This document shows, piece after piece, positions 13,101 through 22,489 of a DNA stretch of 64,000 nt. The stretch comes from Membranipora membranacea (Eukaryota > Bryozoa > Gymnolaemata > Cheilostomatida > Membraniporidae), in the NCBI GenBank assembly GCA_914767715.1, contig OU612073.1:19344001-19408000 (forward strand), in the 5' to 3' direction. The notes beneath the pieces were generated by a model, which saw nothing but the letters and a program-made list of their open reading frames with translations, ran no database searches and had not been told where the DNA came from. Position numbers and translations under genes: made by a program. Each line of letters opens with the position of its first letter. Positions within the stretch are counted from its first letter, which is position 1.

Positions 13101-13150
13101 GAAGGAGGAGACTGTGATGGACAACATACCTTTTTTTCTTCCGTAGGCAT
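1171..13150 (-). CDS. Facilitative hexose transporter, SLC2/GLUT class-I-like
   Basis: Moves hexoses across the plasma membrane down their gradient (family knowledge; 12-helix major facilitator). Exons, 5' to 3': 13150-13130, 6165-6064, 5449-5292, 4507-4383, 4173-3895, 3190-2892, 2604-2427, 2154-2027, 1489-1316, and probably 1203-1171. All phases join, giving about 498 residues, normal for the family. Motifs in order: [10 protein letters not shown] in TM1, ADRFGRKK after TM2, [31 protein letters not shown] in TM7 (class-I type), EIAGRRP, GPRPAA and the terminal PETKGKS. The usual GPGPIPW is GLGSIPQ here, so the conserved Trp is lost. Exon 1 encodes only MPTEEKK and was chosen because its phase-0 donor meets GRLTAAL exactly; the following intron is about 7 kb and hosts another gene. 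The tail exon is uncertain: 1203-1171 gives 10 residues, 1103-876 gives 75. Confidence 0.88.
3480..3576. repeat. About 2.5 copies of a 36-38 bp tandem repeat
   Basis: The phrase CAAATAAACCC recurs three times, with TAACAGCAAA(A)CC between copies. It lies in a transporter intron. Copies are diverged. Confidence 0.7.
4627..4651. repeat. 25-bp near-perfect palindrome
   Basis: AGAGTCCCTTAG, one central T, then CTAAGGGACTCT. A shorter palindrome, TAGCTTAAGCTA, lies just before it at about 4597-4608. Intronic in the transporter gene. Confidence 0.8.
4861..4935. repeat. TAACCTCACC minisatellite
   Basis: Seven to eight units of a 10-mer, TAACCTCACC, some shortened to TCACC. On the other strand it reads GGTGAGGTTA, which is telomere-flavoured but is not TTAGGG. 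Lies in a transporter intron. Confidence 0.85.
5503..5639. mobile_element. Small non-autonomous element with 14-bp terminal inverted repeats (MITE-like)
   Basis: ACCCTAGAGGAGTA opens the element at 5503 and its exact reverse complement closes it at 5639. The 137-bp interior has no ORF. A diverged relative of the interior is seen near 14790-14895. The target-site duplication is not clear. Confidence 0.55.
7893..10122 (+). CDS. CD225/dispanin-family two-pass membrane protein with a long N-terminal extension
   Basis: Two in-phase exons: up to 8285 (donor GAG|GTGAGC), then 9493-10122 (acceptor TTTCTAG). The second exon carries the CD225 signature: a first hydrophobic helix, a short cytoplasmic loop with [14 protein letters not shown], then a second helix ending LLLYFL. 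The loop pattern GDY..(S/A)..(R/K)..S is the family hallmark (IFITM and PRRT relatives). The C-terminal tail has two N-glycosylation sequons, NVT and NSS, which suits an outside C-terminus. The N-terminal part is polar, Gly/Met/Ser-rich, and further upstream Asp/Ser-rich. The 5' end is unresolved: the frame is open from 7869 without an ATG until 8124, so either translation starts there or a further upstream exon exists. The gene lies wholly inside intron 1 of the oppositely oriented transporter. Function is unknown; relatives act in membrane fusion and trafficking. Confidence 0.72.
9390..9480. repeat. Four copies of a 21-22 bp repeat next to a splice acceptor
   Basis: Units of the form TGTAATGTATTGCATCGTTG recur with T/C/G substitutions. 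The array ends about 12 bases before the acceptor of the dispanin exon, so its T-rich last unit doubles as the polypyrimidine region. Confidence 0.75.
10904..10909 (+). terminator. Polyadenylation signal AATAAA for the dispanin gene
   Basis: Overlapping AATAAATAAA lies about 780 bases after the stop codon at 10122, with no better candidate before it. Sequence match only. Confidence 0.4.
10910..13129. other. Gene-free remainder of the transporter's first intron
   Basis: No supported exon. A 45-codon plus-strand ORF starts with a good context at 10988 ([19 protein letters not shown]) and could be an orphan first exon, but nothing downstream joins it convincingly. A decayed ACTACAGTATAC-type array lies at 11700-11835. 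Confidence 0.4.
11700..11835. repeat. Degenerate ACTACAGTATAC-type array
   Basis: The words TACAGTATA, CAGTATACTA and ATGCTGCAG/ATGCTGAAG alternate about eight times with substitutions, like an old 12-25 bp minisatellite. Confidence 0.6.
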
Positions 13151-13420
13151 GTTGGAAGTCCGAGCGAGAAATGAATGTGCAGGAAGACAGCAGGAAAGAG
13201 AAAGCGTCAGCGCTGACCACGTTATGTCAGGAGGTCAAAGTACTGTTTGTGTGTTACTAGCTAAATGTCGGCGCGGCAGCAAACGTGTGTAAGAGAGGTG
13301 TGCGACCAGACTTAAGACCTGATTGGTTCAAATAAAGCGGTGTGTCCATTCTCGACCAATTGCAAAACGCTGCCGCAGCAGCGGTATCCCATATGGCAAT
13401 AGTCAGCTCGATAAATATTC
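13151..13420 (-). promoter_or_regulatory. Putative promoter / 5' UTR of the hexose transporter
   Basis: Directly upstream of the predicted ATG at 13150. This stretch is richer in CpG than its surroundings (clusters such as GGCGCGGC and GCTGCCGC). No TATA box or start site can be fixed. Inference from position and composition. Confidence 0.25.
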
Positions 13421-16400
13421 TATAGAAATCATTCTCGATAGACAGCTGAATTCAATCAATAATTTGTTCTTATACGCTGTTGTATAACAGTTAATATAAT
13501 AGTTTAATACGCTGCCGGCAATTTTACTATACACTCGAATAATAATATGTAATTGCTGCCGATGAATGAAATAACATATAATATGCTGTTATTTTATTCT
13601 CTCTTTCATAATCAATTATTATTGTTAAATCAAAGTAACAGTAGCCCGAGATAGGGACAGAGAAATTCTGTCAGGACCAGGTCAGTGGACATTTTTTGCA
13701 CACATGAATGGAGAACATTGAGAACATTGAGCAAAGCCAAGTATTGGTTGTTATTGATGAATTTAATTATGATCACTGAAATAACTGAACATTATAATTA
13801 TAGTAAGTAAAGTGTTAATTTGTTGGAAGTTGCAGTCTTCCGCAGGGCCGTCTATGACGAAACAAAGAATTTGTAGGGTGTATGAAAATTTAGCCTTTAT
13901 ATAATCTGAATCACTGATGATGAGTTAGGGCTGTGTGTGAGAGAGGGTGGAGAGAAGGGTCCGTACAGTTAGAGTAACAAGGCAGCTGATCATCATAAAG
14001 AGAGCAATGCCCCCTCACCACGATAAAGTGCTCTGCAAAGATTATGTCAGTAGTAACTTTATTGATTATAAGTATAACAGTTGAGTTGTTTGGCCATTGT
14101 GGATGTTGTGGACATTGTTTCTAGTCGTGACATTCAATAAAATCTATTCAAGAATGTAAGGATATAAAATGTGGACCATGTTTTGAGCTTTAAGTGAAGG
14201 GGGCGATTTTTGTCTCCGCTAAAATATTTAGGAACAGTCGATCATGAATGGAATCCAGCATGAATTGTACTTTTACATACAAGGTACGTAAAATCGGTCG
14301 AACATCCTATAGGGTGACAAACACTAACAACACACATCATGAAGTCAGGGCAGAGTGTGATAAATAATAAGCTGTGACAATTTTCCTGTGTCCATACATA
14401 CATAGTGTGGTGTTGTGTGTAAATGTGTTATGTCGTGTGGTAATATGTGGCTGTGACTTTGTAAAAAGGTTCCTTGAGCAATCAGGGTATTTATATGTGG
14501 TCATAATAATATGAAGATCAAGTTTGATGCATTTTATTTGCATTGGAATTGTTCCCTCTCTACTGGTAATTTTCGATATACTCGATAAGAGACGCCTTCA
14601 GGTGACCTTTCTCTGTCACACAAGAGAAGTCAACACAACTGCTGTCTGATTTACACAAAATTAGTTGTCATTATTATGTACACCCATTAACATTTATTTA
14701 TGATTATGTGGACATTTGAGGAGTAGATTATTTGCAGGAAAAACGAATCTGCCTTTATGCACAAGCTTGAGATAGCTAAGTTTAAACCTAGCTAACAATA
14801 CTTTACCTCTTCACTTTATATAGGCTCCAACCTCAGCTTATTTTACATCAAACCCAACTTGCTAAACTAAACTCTAGCCAATGTTTTCTCCTCTATGATG
14901 TGATAATTTGTGGAGCGTTGCTGAATTTTTCAGGATAGAACAACTTGAAGATTAGGATTTGTAAAGATAGACTCAAGTTACAGTAATCATGTCCAGCACA
15001 TGATAGTAAGAAAAGGCTGGTGCCATCCTTTTTTTTAAAAAATCTGAAATGTCTATCATTTATTGTTCCAATGAGAGATATGACGGTCCGGTCGATCCGT
15101 TGTCAAAAATAAGAACCACGATATTGTCAAAAAGAAATTACCAGAGAAACAACAGGAGGAAAAAAACAGGGCATCAAGAGGAAAGGAATAACTGGTGCAC
15201 CAACTTCACACATATCCATCTCTGATGTGATTCTTAACCATCATTTACCGGAGTAGCTACCAACGAATATGGAGGAGCTGCCAGGTCAAAGTATCAGAGG
15301 GACACTGAGGCGGAGGTTATCAGATGACACGAGCACGCTTATGTTATATATGTATAAACATATCGGCCCATCTAATCTTCTCATTCGCTGCATTCAGAGA
15401 TAATTCATAAAAAGATTCATTGTCTCACAGTAAAGGTCGCTATATAGGGACATGAATGATCTATTCTTGTGAGAAAAAATAAGAATGTTGAATGTGTTCA
15501 TTTTTGTAGAGAAGGTTACATATTTTAATTGAGTCCATGTTGAGCAACAATGTCTAAATGTTTCAATCAGCAGCAATATGTGTGGATACTTATTTATTTA
15601 TAAGCTTGACATGGTCCGCCATACTGGTCACACACACACGCCTGTACTCACTGCTCGTACACACACAAGTACCGAGGTACTAAGCCAAAAATCACTCACA
15701 GCCGGCATGCTCTTATCCGCATATTTACCCCCAATCTCACCCAAACACAAAACATATTAAACACCCAAATTTAACTCAAATCAGGCCCGTTTATTGCAAA
15801 TGATTATTGGCATTATAATTGTTCAATTGCATAAATTCCTTGTGTTGAAAATTTACAGAACATTGCGTAAATGAAAGAGAAGCGATTTTTTGCTCATCGA
15901 TATCGATGATGAATGAAATAGTTAACAGGGTCTCAAGAACATTAATATTTTTTGGAAAAAAAAGGGATTTTTCCTGGTTTGACCCTGTTTACCCATTCAT
16001 TTTTCCATTTCTGTTCATGATGGGATAAGGTGTAGATGGCAAGCCCGGCTGTTCTAACATTTATAATCTGTGGGAAAATGTACCTAACTCCATTCAGTTG
16101 GGTCTGTAACATTTTGTAGATAATAATGTCGGTAAAAGAGTAATAACCTTTAGCCAAAGAGTGCAGCAGCTAACAATAAGATCTTCTGTGAGAATACCAT
16201 CCTCAATGAGATGATGTTTGTTGTATCGACATCAGTACAATCTAAAGGCATTGCTAAAGGTTTCGTCACTGGTTCATTCACACAAGCAGTGATCTATAAT
16301 TCTTTGATCTTTTCAGGTTTTAAATACTTAGGATTTCAACTTAACCAAAGGATTACCCTCACATTACAATCAAAGATACAATACATGACAGAGTTGTTAG

Positions 16401-16427
16401 AGTATGAGAATTTCACACAGCTGCTGC
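13421..16427. other. Gene-poor interval
   Basis: AT-rich. No exon chain found. It holds a relative of the 5.5 kb MITE-like element (14790-14895). Isolated ORFs at 15942-16157 (minus) and 16211-16555 (plus) overlap no splice-consistent model. Confidence 0.4.
14790..14895. mobile_element. Diverged relative of the 5.5 kb MITE-like element
   Basis: Shares collinear words with 5515-5640, including TTTATA..., CCAACCTCAGCT/CCCACCTCAGCT, TATTTTACA, AACTAAACTC and TCTCCTCTA. The outer inverted repeat is only half preserved. Confidence 0.35.
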
Positions 16428-16971
16428 TCATGAGAGTAGATTCCTCCTTCTGTCTGATCGGCACGACGTCATATGGATGTCTAAAATTCTCCTCAAATTC
16501 AGCAGCAAAATTTGAGTATCATTGCTTCCCTTTGAACCATCAGTGGTATCCTTAAACATACCATAGGCAAAACTCTGTCTGTGAAACAGGTTCTCATTAT
16601 TTGAGCTCCCCCAAACCATTGCCTCGTTAGACAGTCCCCCCCCAACGCAGCATACACTCACTATTATATTAATATGACAGAGGCTTTTATCAACCTGAGC
16701 ATCATGGGAGTGGAGGATAATGATTATTATGGAGTTTAGATAAGAAAAGTTTGAGTGATAAGGAGGCTGAATATCATGAAGCAGTAAGTTCTGTTATCGG
16801 ACAGGTGGCCGCTTTCGTATCCAGATATTTACTTACCTCTCCTGGTATCCGATGCTGACTGCTGACTTTGAGTGATAGTTTACTTATACCGATATACGCT
16901 GACACGTGTTTTCCTGCATAGTTAACACTGAACGTCGAGGCCCCTAATGTCTCTGGTAAATGTAACGCCAT
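16428..16971 (-). CDS. Hypothetical small two-exon gene
   Basis: Not recognised. Exon 1 (16971-16837) starts with ATG and encodes 45 residues (MALHLPETLGASTFSVNY..., ending IPGE) before a good GAG|GTAAGT donor at phase 0. The best continuing exon is 16574-16428 (acceptor CACAGACAG), adding 48 residues that end RRRNLLS, about 93 residues in total. The competing acceptor 4 bases upstream (TTTCACAG) stops after 8 residues. No signal peptide, membrane segment or known motif is seen. Exon 1 looks coding because of its balanced composition and its strong donor; exon 2 is much weaker. It may instead be the start of a longer gene or a relic. Confidence 0.3.
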
Positions 16972-19533
16972 CAGAGCCGATCAGATCAAATCAGGGGTTA
17001 CACCTCAGTTATAAACCTGATCAGTCCGAGTAAGTCTGTAAGGTTAATAATTCAGACTAGGTTATGGTATATATTTCACGTCTCCTTCCATCTCAATGTA
17101 TATGACTTTGATATCTACACTAATTTGACATGGACAGTGAACTCCACTTTAATATTAATATTTTGCTGTCAAATCAACAGGAGACATTTTAAAATGGCCA
17201 AACAGCTTTAAATAAAATTTCAATGCAAAGAAGTTATATGATAATTGACTACAGCAGATGATGAACACCCAATGGAACCTGTAACATATATACAAATCCC
17301 GAGTCAGTGTCATATGTCTCAAAACTATTGTTCAGTTGATATTTATGTGAGAGCATTGGTAAATGGCACAAAAATAGCCTGAAACCTGAAAATTTTAGGA
17401 TATTTTGTGCTAACGATGCAATGAGTTTGCGTGTGAAGTGGAATTCTCTAGTCTTGTCACGCGACTAAAATAAAAGTAGCCACATGACAAGGCTAGGAAT
17501 TATCGATGAAGGTGCTTAGTTCAGCCTCTTCATTTACCACTGCTTGAAATTAAAAAAAATTCTGTTTTGTGTTAATGTATATGTTATATACTTACTGCTG
17601 CTCAGATAATCTTTATCTGGTGGTACAATGCCAACAGTGGAATATCTGCACGCTTAATCCGCGTCTTAGTTGTGATATTATCACAGCCGTAAAAAGTTGT
17701 GTTTCATGGATTCCTCCTTCCTTCGGTTGATTTTACTGGCAGAATTAGAAGCACCAAATTAACACAGTGAGACAGCGGAAGCCTGGTATGCAGTGAGACA
17801 GCGAAGGTCTGGTATGCAGTGTTATAAAGCTACGATTGTTAAATTAATCTGTGTGCCACACTGCGGGAGCTTAGAAATGTTCTAAACTTTCTTCGTTAGA
17901 ATTTACATGCTCCTTTAGAAACTAGAAAAAAGGATGACACTAAATGCGTGTACATTAACTCTGTGTAAACATTGAATCATTTTTGGTCTCATTGTGAAAA
18001 TCAAACCAGCCGCATAATCAGGATTACATAAAATAAAATTCACTTATAAATTTGATCTCATGTATGGACACGATGTTTAATTCAATATACACATAATACA
18101 TTATCTACTCAGCATGCTGTATTTGCTTTGACAGTGAGAATGGGGGCTACTATTGGGTGCAGTGCTATGCTACCCTCCTTAGGTAAATGTTTACTGGAGT
18201 AAGACAAGAATACAGGTAAGATATCGGAACTGTGAAAATCAAACACTAAGAGCCGACTATGAAAAGATGAACGTCATAATAAACAATCAAGGAGCTAAAT
18301 CCAAATTATCGCATACCGACATGAACAGCGCCCCGCTGCTGTCTGAGTCAATGAGACAGATATAATAGTAAGGACGATTGAGGGTAGAAACATAATAAAA
18401 TAAATAACGTACCTATATTTAGGCTGAGATGACAGACTGTTAACAAGATACTAGTCAGCAAGACGTGAACCGCAACCAGCCTCCTGTAGAAAAGTCCAGA
18501 TATCTAATATAACAACATACCTCCATATCACATCAAATAACAAAATGGAGTAAAGCGTAGCATGCCACTATGGGTAGATAAAATTGCTATACATTCATGA
18601 AAATAAACATGTTGACAAATATGGCTGCACATACCTGATACCACATACCTGATACATAGAAGACAAATGGAGTAATATGAGGTGATGTACCTTCGCTCCT
18701 TTACATGAAAGTGATAATAATGCTAATTTGTCATGTTATAATCAATTACAATATATTACATTAATGTGAACAAGATGACAAAGATTTATCTACAGCTGTG
18801 GATGCGTCTCCATTTAGCAGCAGAGTCTGGGTTTAATTTAAGTGAACGTGTTAGCGCTTAAAATATTTCATTCTTAAATTAAGTGGCAGAAGCAACCAGT
18901 TAAATCATTAAAGTGTATGTGCCGAGCCTGAAGATAGAGATATTCAGGGGGTCTTTCAATTAGAAAGAGTGATCCTTGACTAAAGCAAGTTATCACTATC
19001 ACATCACTATCACATCGCTCAAAATTATCACTCACTTGGTGTTTCAATTTAGAGAAAATCGCTCCCGAATTGCTCACTCAGAATGTATATAGTTCCATCA
19101 AGTGACTGAGCGATCTGAAAGCGAGGCCCCTAGCAGGTATTGCTCACTCAGTGAGTGATAAGATTGCGATTTTGGCTGTTTCTAATTGAAAGTCCCCCCA
19201 GTATAATTCATCGTCCAGTCACAACACACAAAAAAAGCATGAAACATGAATTATGATGAATCTGGTCATAAATATCTAACTATCAGAGCTGATAAGCCAA
19301 GGTGATGGGAGAGTTACTCAAAATATATTTTATGCTTTACATCTAGGCTTTACATATTAGTAAGTGGCCTTTCAGTGAGGAGTCAGTCACTATCATCTGA
19401 TTAATCAGAAAATTCAAAATTACGACAAGAATATTGGACTGTTGATCCTCTGGTAATGTATTATATTATATACATGAGTAATCTATTATCTACGAGCAGT
19501 CAGGTAAGCTGAGTTTCAAATTTTCTGTTTCCA
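16972..19533. other. Intergenic, no gene seen
   Basis: AT-rich with scattered short ORFs only. It contains the inverted-repeat element at 18945-19200. Confidence 0.45.
18945..19200. mobile_element. Inverted-repeat element, about 256 bp (MITE-like)
   Basis: The left end GGGGGTCTTTCAATTAGAAA matches the reverse complement of the right end, GGGGGGACTTTCAATTAGAAA. The interior is full of TCACT/AGTGA words (GCTCACTCAGTGAGTGA, TCACTATCACATCACTATCA), so inner parts also pair. No ORF. The target-site duplication is unclear. Confidence 0.65.
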
Positions 19534-21241
19534 TCAGGAGGCAGACGACCACCATGATAGTACTCCTAGCCCAGGTTCCGCGACTGAGCCAGTTAAAGAA
19601 TAGGGGCATACATGATCCACCTCTTTCTCCTCAGCACCAGCTGGACCTGCAGAACAAGGTAAGATAGGTTTTATACACACAGGATAGAGTTATAAATAAT
19701 GTTTCTCTATGATTGGATAGTCACACAGCCCAGATTTTTTTGATTACCAGTTTACCATAGATAGTCATTATATGAGGCTACAGATAGTCATGGTATCAGG
19801 CTACAGATAAGTGATAGATACACGGTAGGTGTAATATTTATCACTTGAGCCTCTCCTGCACACATACACCCGTCTCACCTTCAGGGCCTGATGGTGATGT
19901 ATCTGTAAATGCTTCATTGATTACTCTAAATCTGATCTCTTCTCCTATATCCATAAAGAGATCATGTGACTCCTCATCGTCCCCGCCCCCATCACTAAAC
20001 TGCCACATCCAGACCTGCTCCTCCTCATTAAACTGTGATGGGTGCTGCAGTGAGTCAGCTGGTATCAGTATGTCATCAAAAAAGTTCAGCGTCACTACAA
20101 TAACAACACTGTCAATAAGAAAAACCTGGATCTGAGGTGGAGACCACAACGTAACACAATAAGAGCACAGTCACTAAGATAAGCATGCGTCTGAGGCTTA
20201 ACTCACAATATAACATAAGAGGGTGTAAACTTAGTATGAACAAGAGGGGCGGACATTGATATAACAAAATAACAGAAACGACAAGATATGTATACTTATA
20301 TGTATTTCATTCATTTGAATACCTTATCTGATGATGAATATTGAGAAATTGAACTACCAGACAAAAAAACACATTGAATGTTCATCAGTATTTCCTAACA
20401 ATTTGTTTTTATGCAAGTTTTTCAAAAGAAAGTTTTTTCAACAAGGGAATCACTTTTCATTCACCTGATACATAACATGTTTACAGTATCTACTGATTAC
20501 TAAGGTACGATACTACAAGGCTGTTTACAGTACTCAGTAATTATCACTGTACCAGACTTACCATGAACACCTTCCTTGCTGCAGCCCTTTATTTTACCAG
20601 TGAGTATTTCATCCATGAAGGGTCTGAATACCACATATCTGAAGTGTACTACTGAGTGATGAGATCCATCTCCAGGGAATATATACGCGTCCTCTATCTT
20701 CTGTATATCCCACAGAGCTATACACAATCCTACCTTGTGTACTACCTGCATTATATCATATCTTATTATCATATCTTATGTTGCATCTTACTATTTTATT
20801 ACATCTTATCATATCTTATTGTGTAATCGTCTTACCCACATAGTATGATACAAACTAATCATAGGCCTTTTTTACTGATGAACCCTAGGTCACAATAAAG
20901 CTTCCTATCCATGAGGGTTATCCTATCACAACATAAGTTAGGACAACTCTTAACCTGAGCTTTACACAATGTTCACTATATAGATTTACATTAGTGGATA
21001 TGACTACGACAAATACCTTCTCATTGCATAATTATTTTTCACTTGACAATCTTTGGATATTGAAATTTTGAGGAGCCCATTCTGAACACATGAAATGTCA
21101 AGTAAGCAATGTTGACTCTGTGAGGCTTACCTTGTTAGCATAATTTTTATTTAATATATATTTGATACAATCTATGCGCTTCTGTTTGAACTGCCACGGA
21201 GCTACAGTGATTGTGTCTTCTAGTGCTGCCAGGACAAACAT
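19534..21241 (-). CDS. POLR3H: RNA polymerase III subunit RPC8 (RPB7-like)
   Basis: Stalk subunit of nuclear RNA polymerase III, pairing with the RPC9 subunit and acting in initiation of tRNA and 5S transcription (family knowledge). Four exons: 21241-21131, 20745-20562, 20094-19879 and 19646-19534. All phases join and give 207 residues against about 204 in vertebrates. Recognisable stretches, in order: [118 protein letters not shown]; and the C-terminal [12 protein letters not shown]. The first about 80 residues are the RPB7 N-terminal domain and the rest the OB (S1-like) domain. An acidic [10 protein letters not shown] insertion lies in the OB domain. Nothing is missing. Confidence 0.97.
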
Positions 21242-22479
21242 CTTTGTTCTTCTAAAACCAAACGAGCATTTTGTATCACAACAACATCTTAAAATTGGAT
21301 TTATGAGTCACTCTATAATATATCTGTTATAATAGGCAGAGAGCGTAGCCTTGGGAAAAACGAGAAAAGTGTATCACAAGCCCGGTAAGGTTTGAGTGCG
21401 TTTTTGTGAGGTTATAGTCAGCCCCTTCTTTTCCCTGCCCCACAATAGCATTTCTTCAGTGACAATGAGTTATATCACTTATTGAAAGAGACACAATAAT
21501 AAGCACATCATAGTTTTGACCCCTAATGAGGTCATACATAATGGCCATACTCATCATTCTGGCAGGTGGGTTTAGCGGTTACAAGCAAATTTGGAGATGT
21601 GTGCACACTGCTTGCAGATTGACTCTTAGCCTGCCTTGACAAGCTTTGTTAGGTGGGGGCATAGCTTGTCAAATCTAGTGAACAAGCTGTTGATAGGTCC
21701 AGCTGTCGAAAAGCGAAGCGTCCCCTTTTGAAATTGGGTAAAGCAATGGGGACAACTTGGCCTCTCAACAGCTCTTTCACAAGATTTGACAAGCTTTGTC
21801 CCCTCTACCCCTGTGAGACGAGTCTCTCTGCACCATAGCCACAGTGCAGCAAACTGGCCCGATTGACATATTTACATTTGTTTATAGAAGTGACTTTTCA
21901 GTTAGAGAACACAAGCACATTGGATAACATTACAGTGCAAAGATGACCGACCAGAACTGATCAATAGAACATGCGCAAAGTCAGATGTGCCAACACAATC
22001 AACCAGCCTACTTACAGTTTCAATTGCTAGCTTAGCTACTGAGAAACCATATGTTACATAGAGGTGCTCCTGACTATATTACATCCTCATCTCACTATTG
22101 ATTGATAGAGCACCCACCTATTCATGGGAGAAAAAAGTCAGATTAATGTCAATAAATGGTGAGTGAATGCTTGTCCATCTCGGAATATATAAGCTTATTG
22201 CAGAGCAGTGCATTGGTTACCATGCATTCCTAATGATTTTGACCGGTTATAGCTCTAGTCTCTCTCAACTCTTCACTCAACTGTGTTCTTTTGGACAACA
22301 CCACTGTCCAAATCTGGGCAAGTAGTAATTTCTTGGGAACTGGGCTTCTGGACAATGCTAAAGCAACGAGGAGTAAATAAATAAATCAACAGTTACACTA
22401 CTAGACTAACAACATACATTTAGTACTTTATTAACTCTCAGACTTACTCTGGCTCAGAGCAAGGAGTTAAAGACTCCTC
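21242..22479. other. Intergenic with small inverted repeats
   Basis: No gene. It contains a 150-bp inverted repeat (21655-21806) and, at its right edge, a compact hairpin (22451-22489) abutting the large palindrome. Confidence 0.5.
21655..21806. repeat. Inverted repeat with about 50-bp arms (AGCTTGTCAAATCT family)
   Basis: The left arm around AGCTTGTCAAATCTAGTGAA pairs with TTTCACAAGATTTGACAAGCT on the right. The word CTTGACAAGCTTTGT also appears just outside (about 21637) and again at about 35670, so this is a dispersed small family. Confidence 0.6.
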
Positions 22480-22489
22480 GCTCTGAGCC
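22451..22489. repeat. 39-nt hairpin
   Basis: GGCTCAGAGC, a short step, AGGAGT, a TAAAG loop region, then ACTCCT, a short step and GCTCTGAGCC. The outer 10 bp pair perfectly. Its right half is also the left end of the large palindrome. Confidence 0.75.

Noticed and set aside
16211-16555. Plus-strand 114-codon ORF with FKYLGFQLN, slightly like a LINE reverse-transcriptase thumb
   Set aside because: A single short resemblance, no catalytic YxDD box, no endonuclease or flanking ORF; chance is likely.
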